A stretch of 64,000 bases of DNA. Source: Hyposmocoma kahamanoa (taxonomy: Eukaryota; Arthropoda; Insecta; Lepidoptera; Cosmopterigidae). The translations under genes were made by a program, and so were the position numbers. Under the pieces are notes generated by a model. The model was not told the DNA's origin. It ran no database searches and saw only the letters and a list, made by a program, of their open reading frames with translations. Below, piece after piece: positions 1 through 12,300 of this stretch (its first letter is position 1; each line of letters opens with the position of its first letter). The DNA lies in contig NW_020653993.1 in assembly GCF_003589595.1 (NCBI RefSeq), forward strand, positions 3,412,121 to 3,476,120, read 5' to 3'.

Positions 1-322
1 TTTGTGAGAGACTGGTACTGGAAGTACTGCCATTATGTCAACCTATAAATGTCTTACTGTTTCAAATAGGTGTTCTTGAAGACTTTAAAAGATATAAAGA
101 AGGAGCGCTGAAATTTGCATATGCAGCAAAATTTGATTGGGTTCTCTGTGTGCACTGTTTATCTCTACAAGCCAAGGAGTGTTTCTATTTCCTTTAATGT
201 CTTTAGAGGTGGATGTTATAATTTTTTCTCTTCAGTTGGTCTAGCAGTGTGAACATCATAACAAAATTATAAAACATTTGAAATAGTAAATATGTAAAAA
301 AACACGCAACGTTACGTTACGT

Positions 323-3300
323 AATTCGTGTTCCTGCGAATAAATTGTTATATTTAGTCATTCACACAGGCTAAGGAAGTATTGTTATTACGTCAAACTA
401 TAAAATGTCCTACTGTTTAGCGTAGGTGTCCTTGACGTAGAAGATTTTGCCTTCAAATGATATAAAGAAGCGCTGAAGATTGCATATGCAGCAAAATTTT
501 ATAAGATTCTCTGTTAAAGGAAATAGCAGCATTGATAAACTGCAGAGATAGTAGTGCATCTCTGCAGCCAAGCAATGCTGTTATTTCCTATAATGTGAGT
601 TAGAGGTGTCTGTTATAATTTTCCTTCAGATGGTGTAGCGATGGCAAAGCATTTGCCAGTGCCAACACCTTAACACAGTTATAAAGCAAAAGTAGTACAT
701 TCCAAATAACAAATACAAAAAAAAAACCACGATGCAAGGTTCTTATTACTAGTGCGATACTCACATTTTTATTTACTTTGCCCATCATACTTTTGAACTT
801 TGGGTGGCTCTGGAAATAAAATTTTTTTGAGTACCTATGCCTTTAGATAGTTGTTATGATTAAAAGTGGAGTATCTCTTTATGTATGACGGTTGTTAATT
901 CGCACTCTTCTAATAAGGCCACATCTGCAAAATTGCGACTTTTCACGAGAGAGGCTTACAGATTTCACGAACGAAACTAGCTGTCACTTTTTATGCTTAA
1001 GTAGGAGAGTTACATGATTGCACATTATATGTTCATATAACTTGATTTATGAAGTTTGTATTATTTTTATGACTTTCATGTAACGTAAGCACTTGTGATG
1101 GATGTCCGCAATTGATACGAATTGATATTTATTTAATAGGAGATGATGTGGTCCAAAAATTTGCTTAATGAATTTCAAACTCAAGTCTTCGTCATATATT
1201 TTATATGTTTTATTAGTGAAAATTGCTGAATTTAAAGTTTTGGCTTTCGAATGCTTCTATTTGGTCTTAGCAAAGATGGGTCCGCATAGTAAGAATCTTT
1301 GATAAGTTGATCACGGGTGGCGTTGACGGCAAAAGAAGCCGTTCAAATCAAAACAATTATCTACAACAAGCACATAGAGTAAGTAAGTTTCAAGATCCAC
1401 GTTTTGGCAACATTTTGTAATAATTTACAGGCAAATATAAAACAAACAAAACTTACTTGTATCGAGTAGGAGTATTGTGAACCTTTTTCTGTGTGTTCTT
1501 CTTCTGTTGAGGTAGACAAGCTGGATAAAAGTTCTCCCTTATCGAAATACTCCTGCAAATTGATTTAAAGTTTCTAAAAACCATTTTGAATTCACTTTAA
1601 TTGAAAAAAACGTTTTTTTAGGTTTTGGCTTTTCCAATAGAAGTATGCTATGTGTCTAGTCATTTTTATTTTTATTTATCATTTATATTATCATATTATA
1701 TATATCATTATCATTATTTACTACTTAACACTGCTCTTTGTGCCTATTTCGGCTTTTGCGACAATACGAAATAAAACAATGTACCAACACTATCAGTGAC
1801 ATTGAAATATGCAGAATGCCTCAGTAGCAGTCAGTAGTCTTGGGGATACTTCGGCAGCTTTCAAGATGCTTCGGCAGGCTTCGGGACGCCGAGTATGACG
1901 CCTTACGCTATTTGCATATAGGCGTTCATCAAGGCGCACCTCTATTCCCAATTTTGTTTTATTTATTACTTGCTTGATAATTTACCTGGTCTTGCTTAGG
2001 TTGTGGTTGGATACGTTCCTGTTTATTCAAGACTAATATTTGTGGATCCACGTTACTCAAATTATTCGTTTCCTGAAATACAGCTATATAGAGTTTCATT
2101 TCCATCAATGCATGTTGGAATGAAATACTGGATCAAGCTGCTTCCTGCAAGATCCATTGCGGACTTAGGAGTTTACACCCTTTGGAAGAGTGAAGTAGGT
2201 TTCACCATCGTATTTAAATTGCCCGTAAAAGCAAGCGAAAATTTAGAACTCAGTGTTGCTGTCCCTCCATTATTATTTCAACCCAGACCTTTCCCTATAG
2301 AAGCAACCGTTCTCCCAACTAGGCTATCACTGATGTAACTTACGGCTAATATCTACATTATAGAATTTAAGAATATCTGGGACTGTGATGGTAGTGACAA
2401 CTGAATAGATGTAATTAATTATTAATAGAAAGATGGAACACTTAAAAAAATCCTTCAATTCGAACCAACGTCTTCCAACAAACGGTGCTAGACGCTATGC
2501 TAACTGTTTGCTGATTGTTGATGGTTTACATGACAGCATTAGTTTTTCTTTTACTCGACGTGCTCCATAGACCAACCCCAACTAAGCCACGGAACGAACT
2601 ACTAACCTTACGATGTTTTCTATGTGCTTGTTGCAGATCTTTGTTTTTGGTGTTTTAACGACTTTTTTAGTTGGCATAGCGTCTATTCAGAAACTTAATG
2701 AAAAAAATATTAAACACTAGCGCAGCTAATTAGCACCATTTAATTTTCACTGTAACAACTAAATATTTTAATCAATAATGAATAAATATATAATAGTTTC
2801 ATAAAATGGCCTAGAGCGGTTTGCTTTTGGGCTGTGTGACGTTAGTGACCTTATATAAAACTGAATATGAATGAACTGACTTGAATTTTGTATGGATCTC
2901 GCAACATAAAACGCCGTCCTAAATCATCATAATCATATTTCATTGGAACGAAATGACGTTTATTCTGCACCATGTTGGCTAACTCTCCTGCTTCCATTTC
3001 ATTTTTATAGTTTTTGGGCAATTCATGTTCCTGCGAATAAATAGTTTTATATAGTCAATCAGACAGGCTAAGGAAGTTTTGTTGTTATGTCAAACTATAT
3101 GTCCTACTGTTTAGCATAGGTGTCCTTAACGTAGAGGATTTTGCTTTCAAATGACGTAAAGAAGAAAGAAGAAAGAAGAAAGAAAGAAAATTGTTTATGG
3201 TACAAACGCAGACACGCATATGTATAAGCAAAAAAGGACAAATATAATTTAAAAAAAGAAAATAAGTAGAACATTACTACAATTTATATGAATAAGTAGT

Positions 3301-6300
3301 AATTTACCGTCATACGGTTTCTCTTTTAAAAAAAAGAACCGTATTGTGGAGCTGATTTTCAGCAAGCCCGTGGCGAGTGAGCCGCTGCCAGCAATTTAAA
3401 AAATCAACAAAACATAAACAGGAAAAACCAACATAACAGAAAATGTACATGCAAGTAACTATGTAGACACGTAAAATATTTATACTATGTAAATGAGATT
3501 ATACTCAAAAATAAAATTAAATTATAATATTTTTAAAACAATTTAAAATGTTAACTATATAATATGTTTGTGAAGTGTCGCATCCACGAAGACGATATAG
3601 GTGATCGAAGTGAGGGGCAGGTACGAGCAACTTTCGGACAGCAACAACCTGTTTGGTTACGCATTATGCACATATACCGATACTGACTGACTGACTTGAT
3701 TTGACAACATTTTGTAATAATTTACAGGCAAATATAAAACAAACAAAGCTTACTTCTATCGAGGATTGTGAATATTTTACTTCGAATGCTTCTTCTTCTT
3801 CTTCTGCTGAGGCAGACAAGCTGGATAACAATTCTTCCGTATCGAAATACTCCTGCAAATTGATTTAAAATTTCTTTACTTTTCTGAAATTCACTTTAAT
3901 TGAAAAACATACTTTTTTAGGTTCTGGCTTTTCTAGTAGAATTATGCTATGTGTCTAGTCATTTTTATTTTTATTTATCATTTATATTATCATATTGTAC
4001 ATATATCATCATCATAATTTACTACTTAACACTGCTCTTTCAGCCTATTTCGGCTTCTGCGAAAATACAAAATAAAACAATGTACCAACACTATCAGTGA
4101 TATTGAAATATACAGGATGTCTCAGTAGTCTTGGGGATACTTCTGCAGCCTTCGAGATGCTTCGGCAGCCTTCGGGATGCCGAGTGTGACGCCTTACGCT
4201 ATTTGTACATAGGCGTTCATCAAGGCGCACTTCTAGTCTCAATTTTGTTTTATTTATTACTTGCTTGATAATTTACCTGGCCGTGCTTCTTATGTCGTGA
4301 TAGGATGTGTTTCTTCTTACTATTCTTTTTCTTTTTATTCAAGACTAATATTTGTGGAGCCACATTACTCCAATTATTCGTTTCCTGAAATACAGGTATA
4401 TAAAGTTTCATTTACAGCAACGCATGTTGTAATGAAATACTGGATCGAGGTGTTTCCTCCAAGATCCACTGCGAACTCAGAAGTTTACACGCCTTGGAAG
4501 AGTCAAGTAGGTTTTATCATCGTATTTCCATTGCCCGTGAAAGCAAGCAAAAATTTGTTTTAACGTGATTCTAAATTACTCAGTGTTGCTGTCCCTCCAT
4601 TATTATTTCAACCCAGACCTTTCCGTATAGAAGCAACCGTTCTCCCAACTAGGCAATCACTGATGTAACATAAAGCTAATGTCTATATTATAGAATTTAA
4701 GAATATCTGGGATAGAGATGGTAGTGACAACTGAATAGATGTAATTAATTATTACAGCCATTGAACACTTAAAAAAAATTCTTCGATTCGGCTGGATTCG
4801 AACCAACGTCTTCCAACAAACGGTACTGGACGCTATGCCAACTGTTTGCTGATTGTTGATGGTTTACATGACAGCATTAGTTTTTCTTTTACTCGACGTG
4901 CTCCATAGACTAACCCCAATAATAATAATAACCCCATAGCCACGGAACGAACTACTAACCTTACGAATTTTTTATGTGCTTGTTGCAGATCTTTGTTTTT
5001 GGTGTGTAACAACTTTTTTAGTTGGCATAGCGTCTATCCGCTCACGCGATACATGCAGCCGTAGACGCATACCACACCTAGAGGTGCGCGTGATGATTTT
5101 ATACCGATTTATCGGATATCGAACTTATAAAAGGTAAAAGAACTAATATTAATTACTATTTCGGTAACTACTCTAGCAAACCATACAGTTTTTAATGCCT
5201 GGGTCTGTCATTTAAAAAAATAAACAACTTCAAAAATACGTCACGACAATCGTGAGTGTTATTGTTTGGGCTGGTGATTTCGGTGTTTATTTATTGAAAA
5301 CATACCGTAGGTAGCGTTTTTTAAGTTTACCCTGAATATAAATGTTTATAAACTATACTTTAAGGAGTAATTTCATGGTAAACATTAGAACCACTCAAAC
5401 GGAATATTATCATATTTATCCAAGTACACCAAAAATTTCATTAGTGCTTTTTAAGTGCAGGATTTACGGTGTATTACTGCATTATATTTGAGATGTTTTT
5501 GTTGGTAGTACGGAGGATATTTATTTAGCAATGCAGAATAATAATTTTTATTTATAAAAACTTGTATTTAAACTGAATGCTTTTCTAATTTGCGAAACCA
5601 AATATCCGCCATTTTGCGGTAGGAGGAGCGCATCGCGTGAGCGGTTAATCAGAAACTTCATGAAAAAAATATTAAACACTGGCGCAGCTAATTAGCACCA
5701 TTTAATTTTCACTGTAACGCCTGAATCTTTTAATCAACAATGTACAAAAAAGTTGGTTTCCTAAAATGGCCTGGAGCGGTTTGCTGTTGGGCTGTATGAC
5801 GTTAGTGACCTTATATAAAACTGAATATGAACGAACTGACCTGAATTTTGGTGTATGGATCTCGCAACATAAAACGCCGTCCTAAATCACCATAATCATA
5901 TTTCATTGGAACAAAATGACGTTTGTTCTGCACCATATTGGCTAATTCTCCTGCTTCAATTTCATTTTTATAGTTTTTGGGCAATTCATGTACCTGCGAA
6001 TAAATTGTTTTACAGTATTGTTGTTATGTCAAACTATAAAATGTCCTACTGTTTAGCATAGGTGTCCTTGACGTAGAGGATTTTGTCTTCAAATAACATA
6101 AAGAAGCGCTGAAAATTGTATATGCAGCAAAATTTTATTGGAATCTCTGTTTGTGCGCATTAATTATCTCTACATCCAAGCAGTGCTGCTATTTCCTTTA
6201 GTGTGAATTAGAGGTGTCTGTTATAATTTTCCTTCAACTGGTCTAGCAATGGCAAAGTTCTTAGGTTTTCGCGATTGTTACACATAGGAAATGAAACTAT

Positions 6301-9300
6301 TTTTCCGGATTTAAATCGCGTATATTTGTTTTTTCAAACAAACCGACGTTTCGGGCCCTTTACAGGTCCCATGGTCACGGTTGACTGTTGGAGTTAAATC
6401 CGGAAAAATAGTTTCATTTCCTAATGGCAAAGTTCTTTCCAGCGACAACACCTTAACACAATTATAAAAAAAAAGGTAGTTACATTTCAAATAGCATATA
6501 TCAAACCACGATGTAAGGTTCTTATTGCGATACTTACACTCTTCTTACGCTTGAAGTTCGGTTGGCTCTGGAAATAATGTTTTTTTTTAAAGTAAGCTTT
6601 GATAGTTTTTCTGATTAAAATTTGAGTATCTTTTTATATATGACATTTATGAATTTGCTCTTTTGTATATCATATCATTGAATATCATGGTAGTAAAAAC
6701 ACTACGATGTTCAATGAAGTAAATATAAACCCGGTATTTATGGTACGTGCTTTAAGATCCATATTATGACAAAATTATGTTGTTGTGTTTAAAAGTTGAG
6801 TTTACTGATGACGTTTAGTAATTCGCACTCTTGTAATAAGCCGTGGTAGCCTAATGGTTTGACCTACTCTCAAGAAAAGGGCCGTGGATTGGAATCCGGA
6901 TTCTCACGTCTCTGTTTCTTTGCGAAATTTAATTTGAAATTTATCATGAGCTTTTCGGTGAAGGAAAGCATCGTGATGAAACCAACACGTTGAAGAAGGT
7001 TCACTACCCTCGGAAAAACGTGGGAAGTCCCCAACCCGCATTAGGCCAGCACGGCGGACTATGGCCTAAACCCTCGTCTGAAAGGAGACCCGTGCCCAGC
7101 ACTGGGACGTATAAATGGGTTGATAATGAAAAATATAAAATATACAAAACTTACTTGGTCTATAGTCTGTATCGAACTGAATGCTTCTGGTTCTTCTGTT
7201 TGTACTTCTTGCTGTTCTCTGCTAGACACGCTTGATAAATGATAGTCTTCTTCCGTATCGAGATATGTCTGCGAATGGAATTAAAATTCTCTTACTTTTG
7301 TTGAATTAGTTTTTATTGAAAAACTATTTTTTTTCCGGGCTTCTCTTGGAGAATAATTATGCCAGTGTCGGTCGGTCATGAGAGTTAAGCTTTAATTTAT
7401 TTTTTTTATTTTTAACCCAATTTAAAAAAAGGAGGAAGTTCTCAATTTGACTGTATATATTTTTTTTTATATGTATGTTACGCGATAACTCCGCTAATTG
7501 TGAACCGATTTTGATGATTCTTTTTTGTTGGAAAGAGGGTACTTCAGAAGTGGTCCCATTTAAATTTGAAGACAATATTCGACCTCTAAGGGTGGTAAAC
7601 TTTTGAGGTCGGTTTTTTTAGTACTCTGTACTGAGGTTTGGTTAGGTTATTATAAGACAAATTTCTATACTGAGGTTAGGTTAGGTTATTATGAGACGCC
7701 CCCGCAGTCTGCCGCGGTGGTAATAAGTCTGCTGCCTGAAGCGACACAGAAAGGTGTGACCTATGCGCAGGCGCTGGCTGAAGCGGAGGCACGCGTTGAC
7801 CTGGCGGGGCTAGGCATAGAGGGTGTCAAGTTCCGCCAGTCGGCCATCGGGGCCAGGTTGCTAGAGCTGTCGGGACCTCAGGGTGCACTGGCAGCCGACC
7901 GGCTGGCGGAACAGCTCCGCCTTGCACTTGACGGAGTAGCCAGCGTCACCCGGCTCACAAAGACTGCGGATATCCACATCTCGGTTCTTGACGACTCAGC
8001 CACTAAAGCGAAGGTGGCCACTGCGGTGGCAAGGACTGAGCAGTGCACAATAGACCTGGTTAAAGTCTTGGAGATCCGCCCTGGCCCAGGCGGGATGGGC
8101 TCTGTGATAGTGCAGCAATAAGCACAGCCAAGACGCTGGCTGAAGCGGGGAGGATACTGGTCGGCTGGAGCTTTGCACGTAGTACAAATAGAGAAGGTAC
8201 AAGCCCTAGAGCAGCGCCCGCTCCGTTGTTATCGGTGCCTTGGCCTTGGCCATACGAGGCCTATGTGTACTTCGGGCAGCAGTCGTGAAGACCTGTGCTT
8301 TCGATGCGGCAACGAGGGCCATCAGGCCTCCAACTGCAAAGGCGTGCTGCGCTGCGTGGTCTGCGCCGACGCCGGACGTCCATCGGACCACCGCATTGGG
8401 GGGAAGGAGCTGCAAACCACCTCCAATGAAACGAAAAGCGGTCCCTAGGACCCAGACCGCCATTACTGTCGATCGCCAACAGACGCGGGAGGAGGCTAGT
8501 AATATGTCGGAATGATGTCATCTCAACACACTAGCTTTCTCCAGTCGAATCTTAACCACTGCGCCGGAGCTCAAGATCTGCTCCTGCAGTCCATGGCGCA
8601 GTGGCAAATAGACTTAGCGGTGGCCTGCGAGCCGTACTACATCCCTGCTCACGAAAACTGGGCAGGGGACCTGGACGGCCTAGTGGCGGAAAGGGGCTCG
8701 GGGTATGTACTGACTGGGTGGGGGGAGTACATAATAATTGGAACGCACTTCTCCCCCAACCGCTCCCTGGCGGAGTTTGAGACATTTCTTGACTCCGTCA
8801 GGACAAGCGCCGAAGCAAGTTATTGTCCTCGGCGATCTTAATGCGAAGTCGCAAGCGTGGGGTAATCTCGTCTCTGACGCGCGAGGTGGTGCTGTACAGA
8901 TCTGGAGTATACTCTCTGGTTTGTCCCTCCTGAATAGAGGGACTGCTCAGACTTGCGTGCGACAACAGGGAGGGTCCGTAGTGGACGTCTCGTTCGCTAC
9001 TACCGCGGTCGCGCGCAGGACCAGAAACTGGAGAGTGGTGGAGGACGTGGAGACCTTGTACGACCACCTATATATCCGTTTCGAGGTCTCCGCGGTCCTT
9101 GGACATTCCGCCTCGATTCGTAGACCGAGTCGCTTCCCACGCTGGGCGCTAAGTCGGCTGGACCGGGAGATGGTCGAGGAAGTTGCCATAGTATAGCGCT
9201 GGTTCTTTGCTGGAGTGAGAGAGGGCGTCACCGCCGACGATTTGGCGAGCCGCCTGCATACTGCTCTAACTGCAGTGTGCGACGCGGCCATGCCCCGGGT

Positions 9301-12300
9301 CCGGCGACGACCTCCCCGCCATCAGGTCTACTGGTGGTTGGAGGAGATCGCGAAACTCCGAGCGGACTGCATTGCTGCCCGGAGAGCCCACGTCCGGTGC
9401 CGACACCGTCACGGCCATGCCCCGGAAATAGAAAGCCAGCTGTGGGAGACATACCGCCTTAAGAAGAAGTCTCTGCAGCTGGCAATAAGCCAGGCCAAAA
9501 CCCGTGCCAGAGAAGAAATCCTGGCCGGGTTAGATCGGGATCCATGGGGTCGTCCGGAAGAAACTCCGTGCCCAAAGCGCTCCCATCACGGAGACCATGG
9601 CCCTGGATCTCCTGCGAAGGGTGGTAGGGGCTTTACCCAGACCCTCCTGAGTACTCTCCCCCGGTGATAGCCCCACCCTCCTCACCGGAGGAGGGTCTCT
9701 CGCAGGTCCCCTCTATTACTGAGGGAAAAATAGCAGCAGCCCTGTTCCGACTACGGGGCAAAAAGACCGCACCGGGACCGGACGGCGTTCCGAGTCGGGT
9801 GCTGTACTTAGCAGCGGAATACCTAAATGAGCTGCTCCGGGGACTGTTCGACACGTACCTACGTTGCGGGCAGTTCCCGGAACAATGGAAGCAGGGCCGA
9901 CTGTGTCTGTTGCAGAAGGAGGGTCGTCCAATCGACTCGCCTTCTGCCTACAGGCCCATTGTACTGTTGAACGAGACGGCCAAACTCTTCGAGAGGGTCC
10001 TCACTAACCGTCTCGTTAGGCACCTCGAGGAGGTGGGGCCTGGTCTCTCGGAAGCCCAGTACGGCTTCAGGGCGGGGCGGTCTACTGTCGACGCCCTGGA
10101 TGCCCTGAAGAGTCTCACGACAGACGCCGTGGATAAGGGGGAGGTGGTCATGGCTGTTTCCCTTGACGTCAAGAACGCCTTCAACAGCCTTCCGTTCGAG
10201 ACACTGAGAGAGGCGCTCCGGTATCATGGAGTATCTTCCTATCTCAGAAGGCTTTTGGAGGCGTACCTCCAGGACAGGGTGGTTCTATAGGAGGGCAGAG
10301 ACGGGAGGCTACACCAGAGGCGCGTCGGGTGCGGCGTTCCACAGGGGTCCGTGCTGGGCCCATGTTGTGGAATGTTGGCTTTGACTGGCTCCTACACGGT
10401 CCGCTCCTTCCCGGGGTTACTGCTCGGGGCAGGACTTATAAAGAGGCCGTGCGGTTGAGCACCGTAGTGACATCTCTGGTGGTAGAAAGGATCCATCTGT
10501 TGTTCCTGAGGGTCTGTATACACAAAACGGAGGCCCTCCTATTCCATGGCCCGCGCAAAGGACGCCCTAGGGAGGCAAGGATCACCCTTTTTGAGGAGAC
10601 GATCCCAGTCAAGGCTCAGATGAAATATCTGGGCCTTGTACTGGACGGGAGGTGGAATTTCAGGACGCATTTTGCCCAACTCGCTCCGAAGCTGGTGGGT
10701 ACCGCTGCCGCCCTAGGACGGCTCTTGCCGAACGTAGGCGGACCAGACTCGGTTTGCAGGCGCCTGTACTCAGGAATAATCCGGAGTATGCGTACAGGGT
10801 GTACGGCGCACCGGTTTGGGTGGAAGCTCTCACCGCTCGACTTAAACCATTCTTGCGGAGGCCGCAGAGGGTCATAGCGGTGAGAGCGATCCGGGGTTAT
10901 TCCACGGTGTCGTGGACGGCGGCCACTCTTCTGGCGGGCGATCCTCACTGGGAACTCCAAGCGGAGGTGCTCGCGGAAGTGTACCGATACCGAGCGGCCA
11001 TGCAACCCAGGGGGAAAGGCCGAGCGCCGAAGACCTGGAGAGGATCAGGGCAGCGGGCCGCGCTGCCTTAATCCGGAAATGGACGGAAGACCTAGAGGCC
11101 CCAGTCGCGGGCGTAGTGACGGTGGAGGCAGTTCGCTCCCACCTAATCCTCTGGGTCGACCGGCGATATGGGTCTCTGTTCTACAGATTGGTGCAGGTTC
11201 TCACCGGACATGGATGTTTCGGCGAATACCTGCACCGGGTTGCAGGTCGGGAGACGACCCCTGTCTGTCACGAGTGTGGCGCTCCCGTCGATACAGTGCG
11301 TCATACCGTGGCAGAATGTGCGGCATGGGGCCCCCAGCGGCACTCCCTGACCGCGGTAGTGGGCGGAGATCTCTCGCTATCGACCATCGTGGGCGCGATG
11401 CTCTACAGTCAGAGGTGTTGGGATGCAATGGCATCCTTCTGTGAAAGCGTACTTTCGCACAAGGAGGCCTCGGGACGGCTCAGAGAGGACGACCCCCTCG
11501 CTGACCCGCTCCGAAGACGGCGGCTGGGGAGACGAAGGAGGCAGTACGCCCACCTTCTTCCCCCGCTGTAGTGAGCCGTGGGGACACTCGAGGCCTCTCT
11601 GAAGGCCGGGGTCCGCTCACGCGGACCATCCGTCGAGGCGTTCCTGTAGTATGCGTAAGCGGATCCAGGGGCGCCTCGCTATGGCGGTGGGGGTTAACCG
11701 CTGGGTTTTAGTGTATATACCGGGCTAGAGCCCGGGAGTCACACATAACCGCTCGCAGCTTCCCCCGAGCCGAGCGGTACGCGTAACGCGTTTCCCAGAG
11801 ATAAAAAAAACGGTTATTATGAGACTTATTTCTGAGACAATCTGAAACAAAACGATATACCGACACCATCAGTGATATTGAAATACACAGGATTATTCGT
11901 AAAATACTAACCTAACACAACCTCACAGTTACTACAGTATCAACATCAATAACAACAACTTTTTAATAATTAGTCAGATTTTACTTAAATAAAAACATAC
12001 ACTCGAAAAACATAACCGTCCTTCTGACGCAGCCAGCGCTAGCGTGAATTGAAAACCCGTTACCATACCATTCTTAAAACTCCTGCTAAGTCTGAAGTTA
12101 CTACCTTACTTCAAAATACAGATCTAAAAAGTGTCACATAGTCACATTGACTTACAAATAAATGGACGACGGGTCTAATACAAAAACCACGAAAAAAATA
12201 TCCCAAGTCAACCTATTCGAAATTTAAATTGTAATGTCATCGCAGTATCGCGCTGTCAATCGAACAAATGAAGACTAAAGCGGAGTTTGGCGCTCTGTAT

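Larger units (their letters stand above)
1..7400 (-). repeat. Tandem array of exon cassettes (units I, II, III)
   Basis: Exons and introns repeat together. The F exons at 1986 and 4277 and the G exons at 1457 and 3754 are offset by about 2.29 kb, and intron text around 1620-2340 reappears at 3920-4680. Unit III covers 5841-7380 and resumes beyond the R1 insertion at about 11830-11895, where the string ATCAGTGATATTGAAATA recurs. In unit II the H exon region is replaced by foreign DNA (3161-3700). Unit II also holds a TIR element (5038-5644) and unit III a small insertion (6263-6422). Unit I carries a second copy of the H-E10 intron (1-300), joined to a truncated E10 exon at about 323. Confidence 0.75.
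7698..11811 (+). mobile_element. R1-clade non-LTR retrotransposon, 5'-truncated, 14-bp target duplication
   Basis: A GC-rich insert in AT-rich DNA is bounded by the exact 14-bp direct repeat GGTTATTATGAGAC (7684-7697 and 11812-11825) and ends in an A run. It holds, in order, a gag remnant with CCHC knuckles, an apurinic-type endonuclease, a reverse transcriptase and a C-terminal CCHC finger, all broken by frameshifts and stops. The 5' end lies inside gag. The RT lacks its catalytic YADD box. It interrupts unit III of the gene D array. The target contains short TTAGG-like text (GGTTAGGTTAGGTT), but I call only the R1 clade, not a telomere-specific family. Confidence 0.88.

Noticed and set aside
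2003..2338. Plus-strand ORF of 111 codons, with a similar one at 4261-4563
   Set aside because: The similarity comes from the duplicated unit. Part of each ORF is the antisense of exon F, which has proper splice borders on the minus strand; the rest is intron.
7640..7690. Telomeric TTAGG repeat as sign of a chromosome end
   Set aside because: Only two or three TTAGG-like units in a mixed context; not a telomere array.
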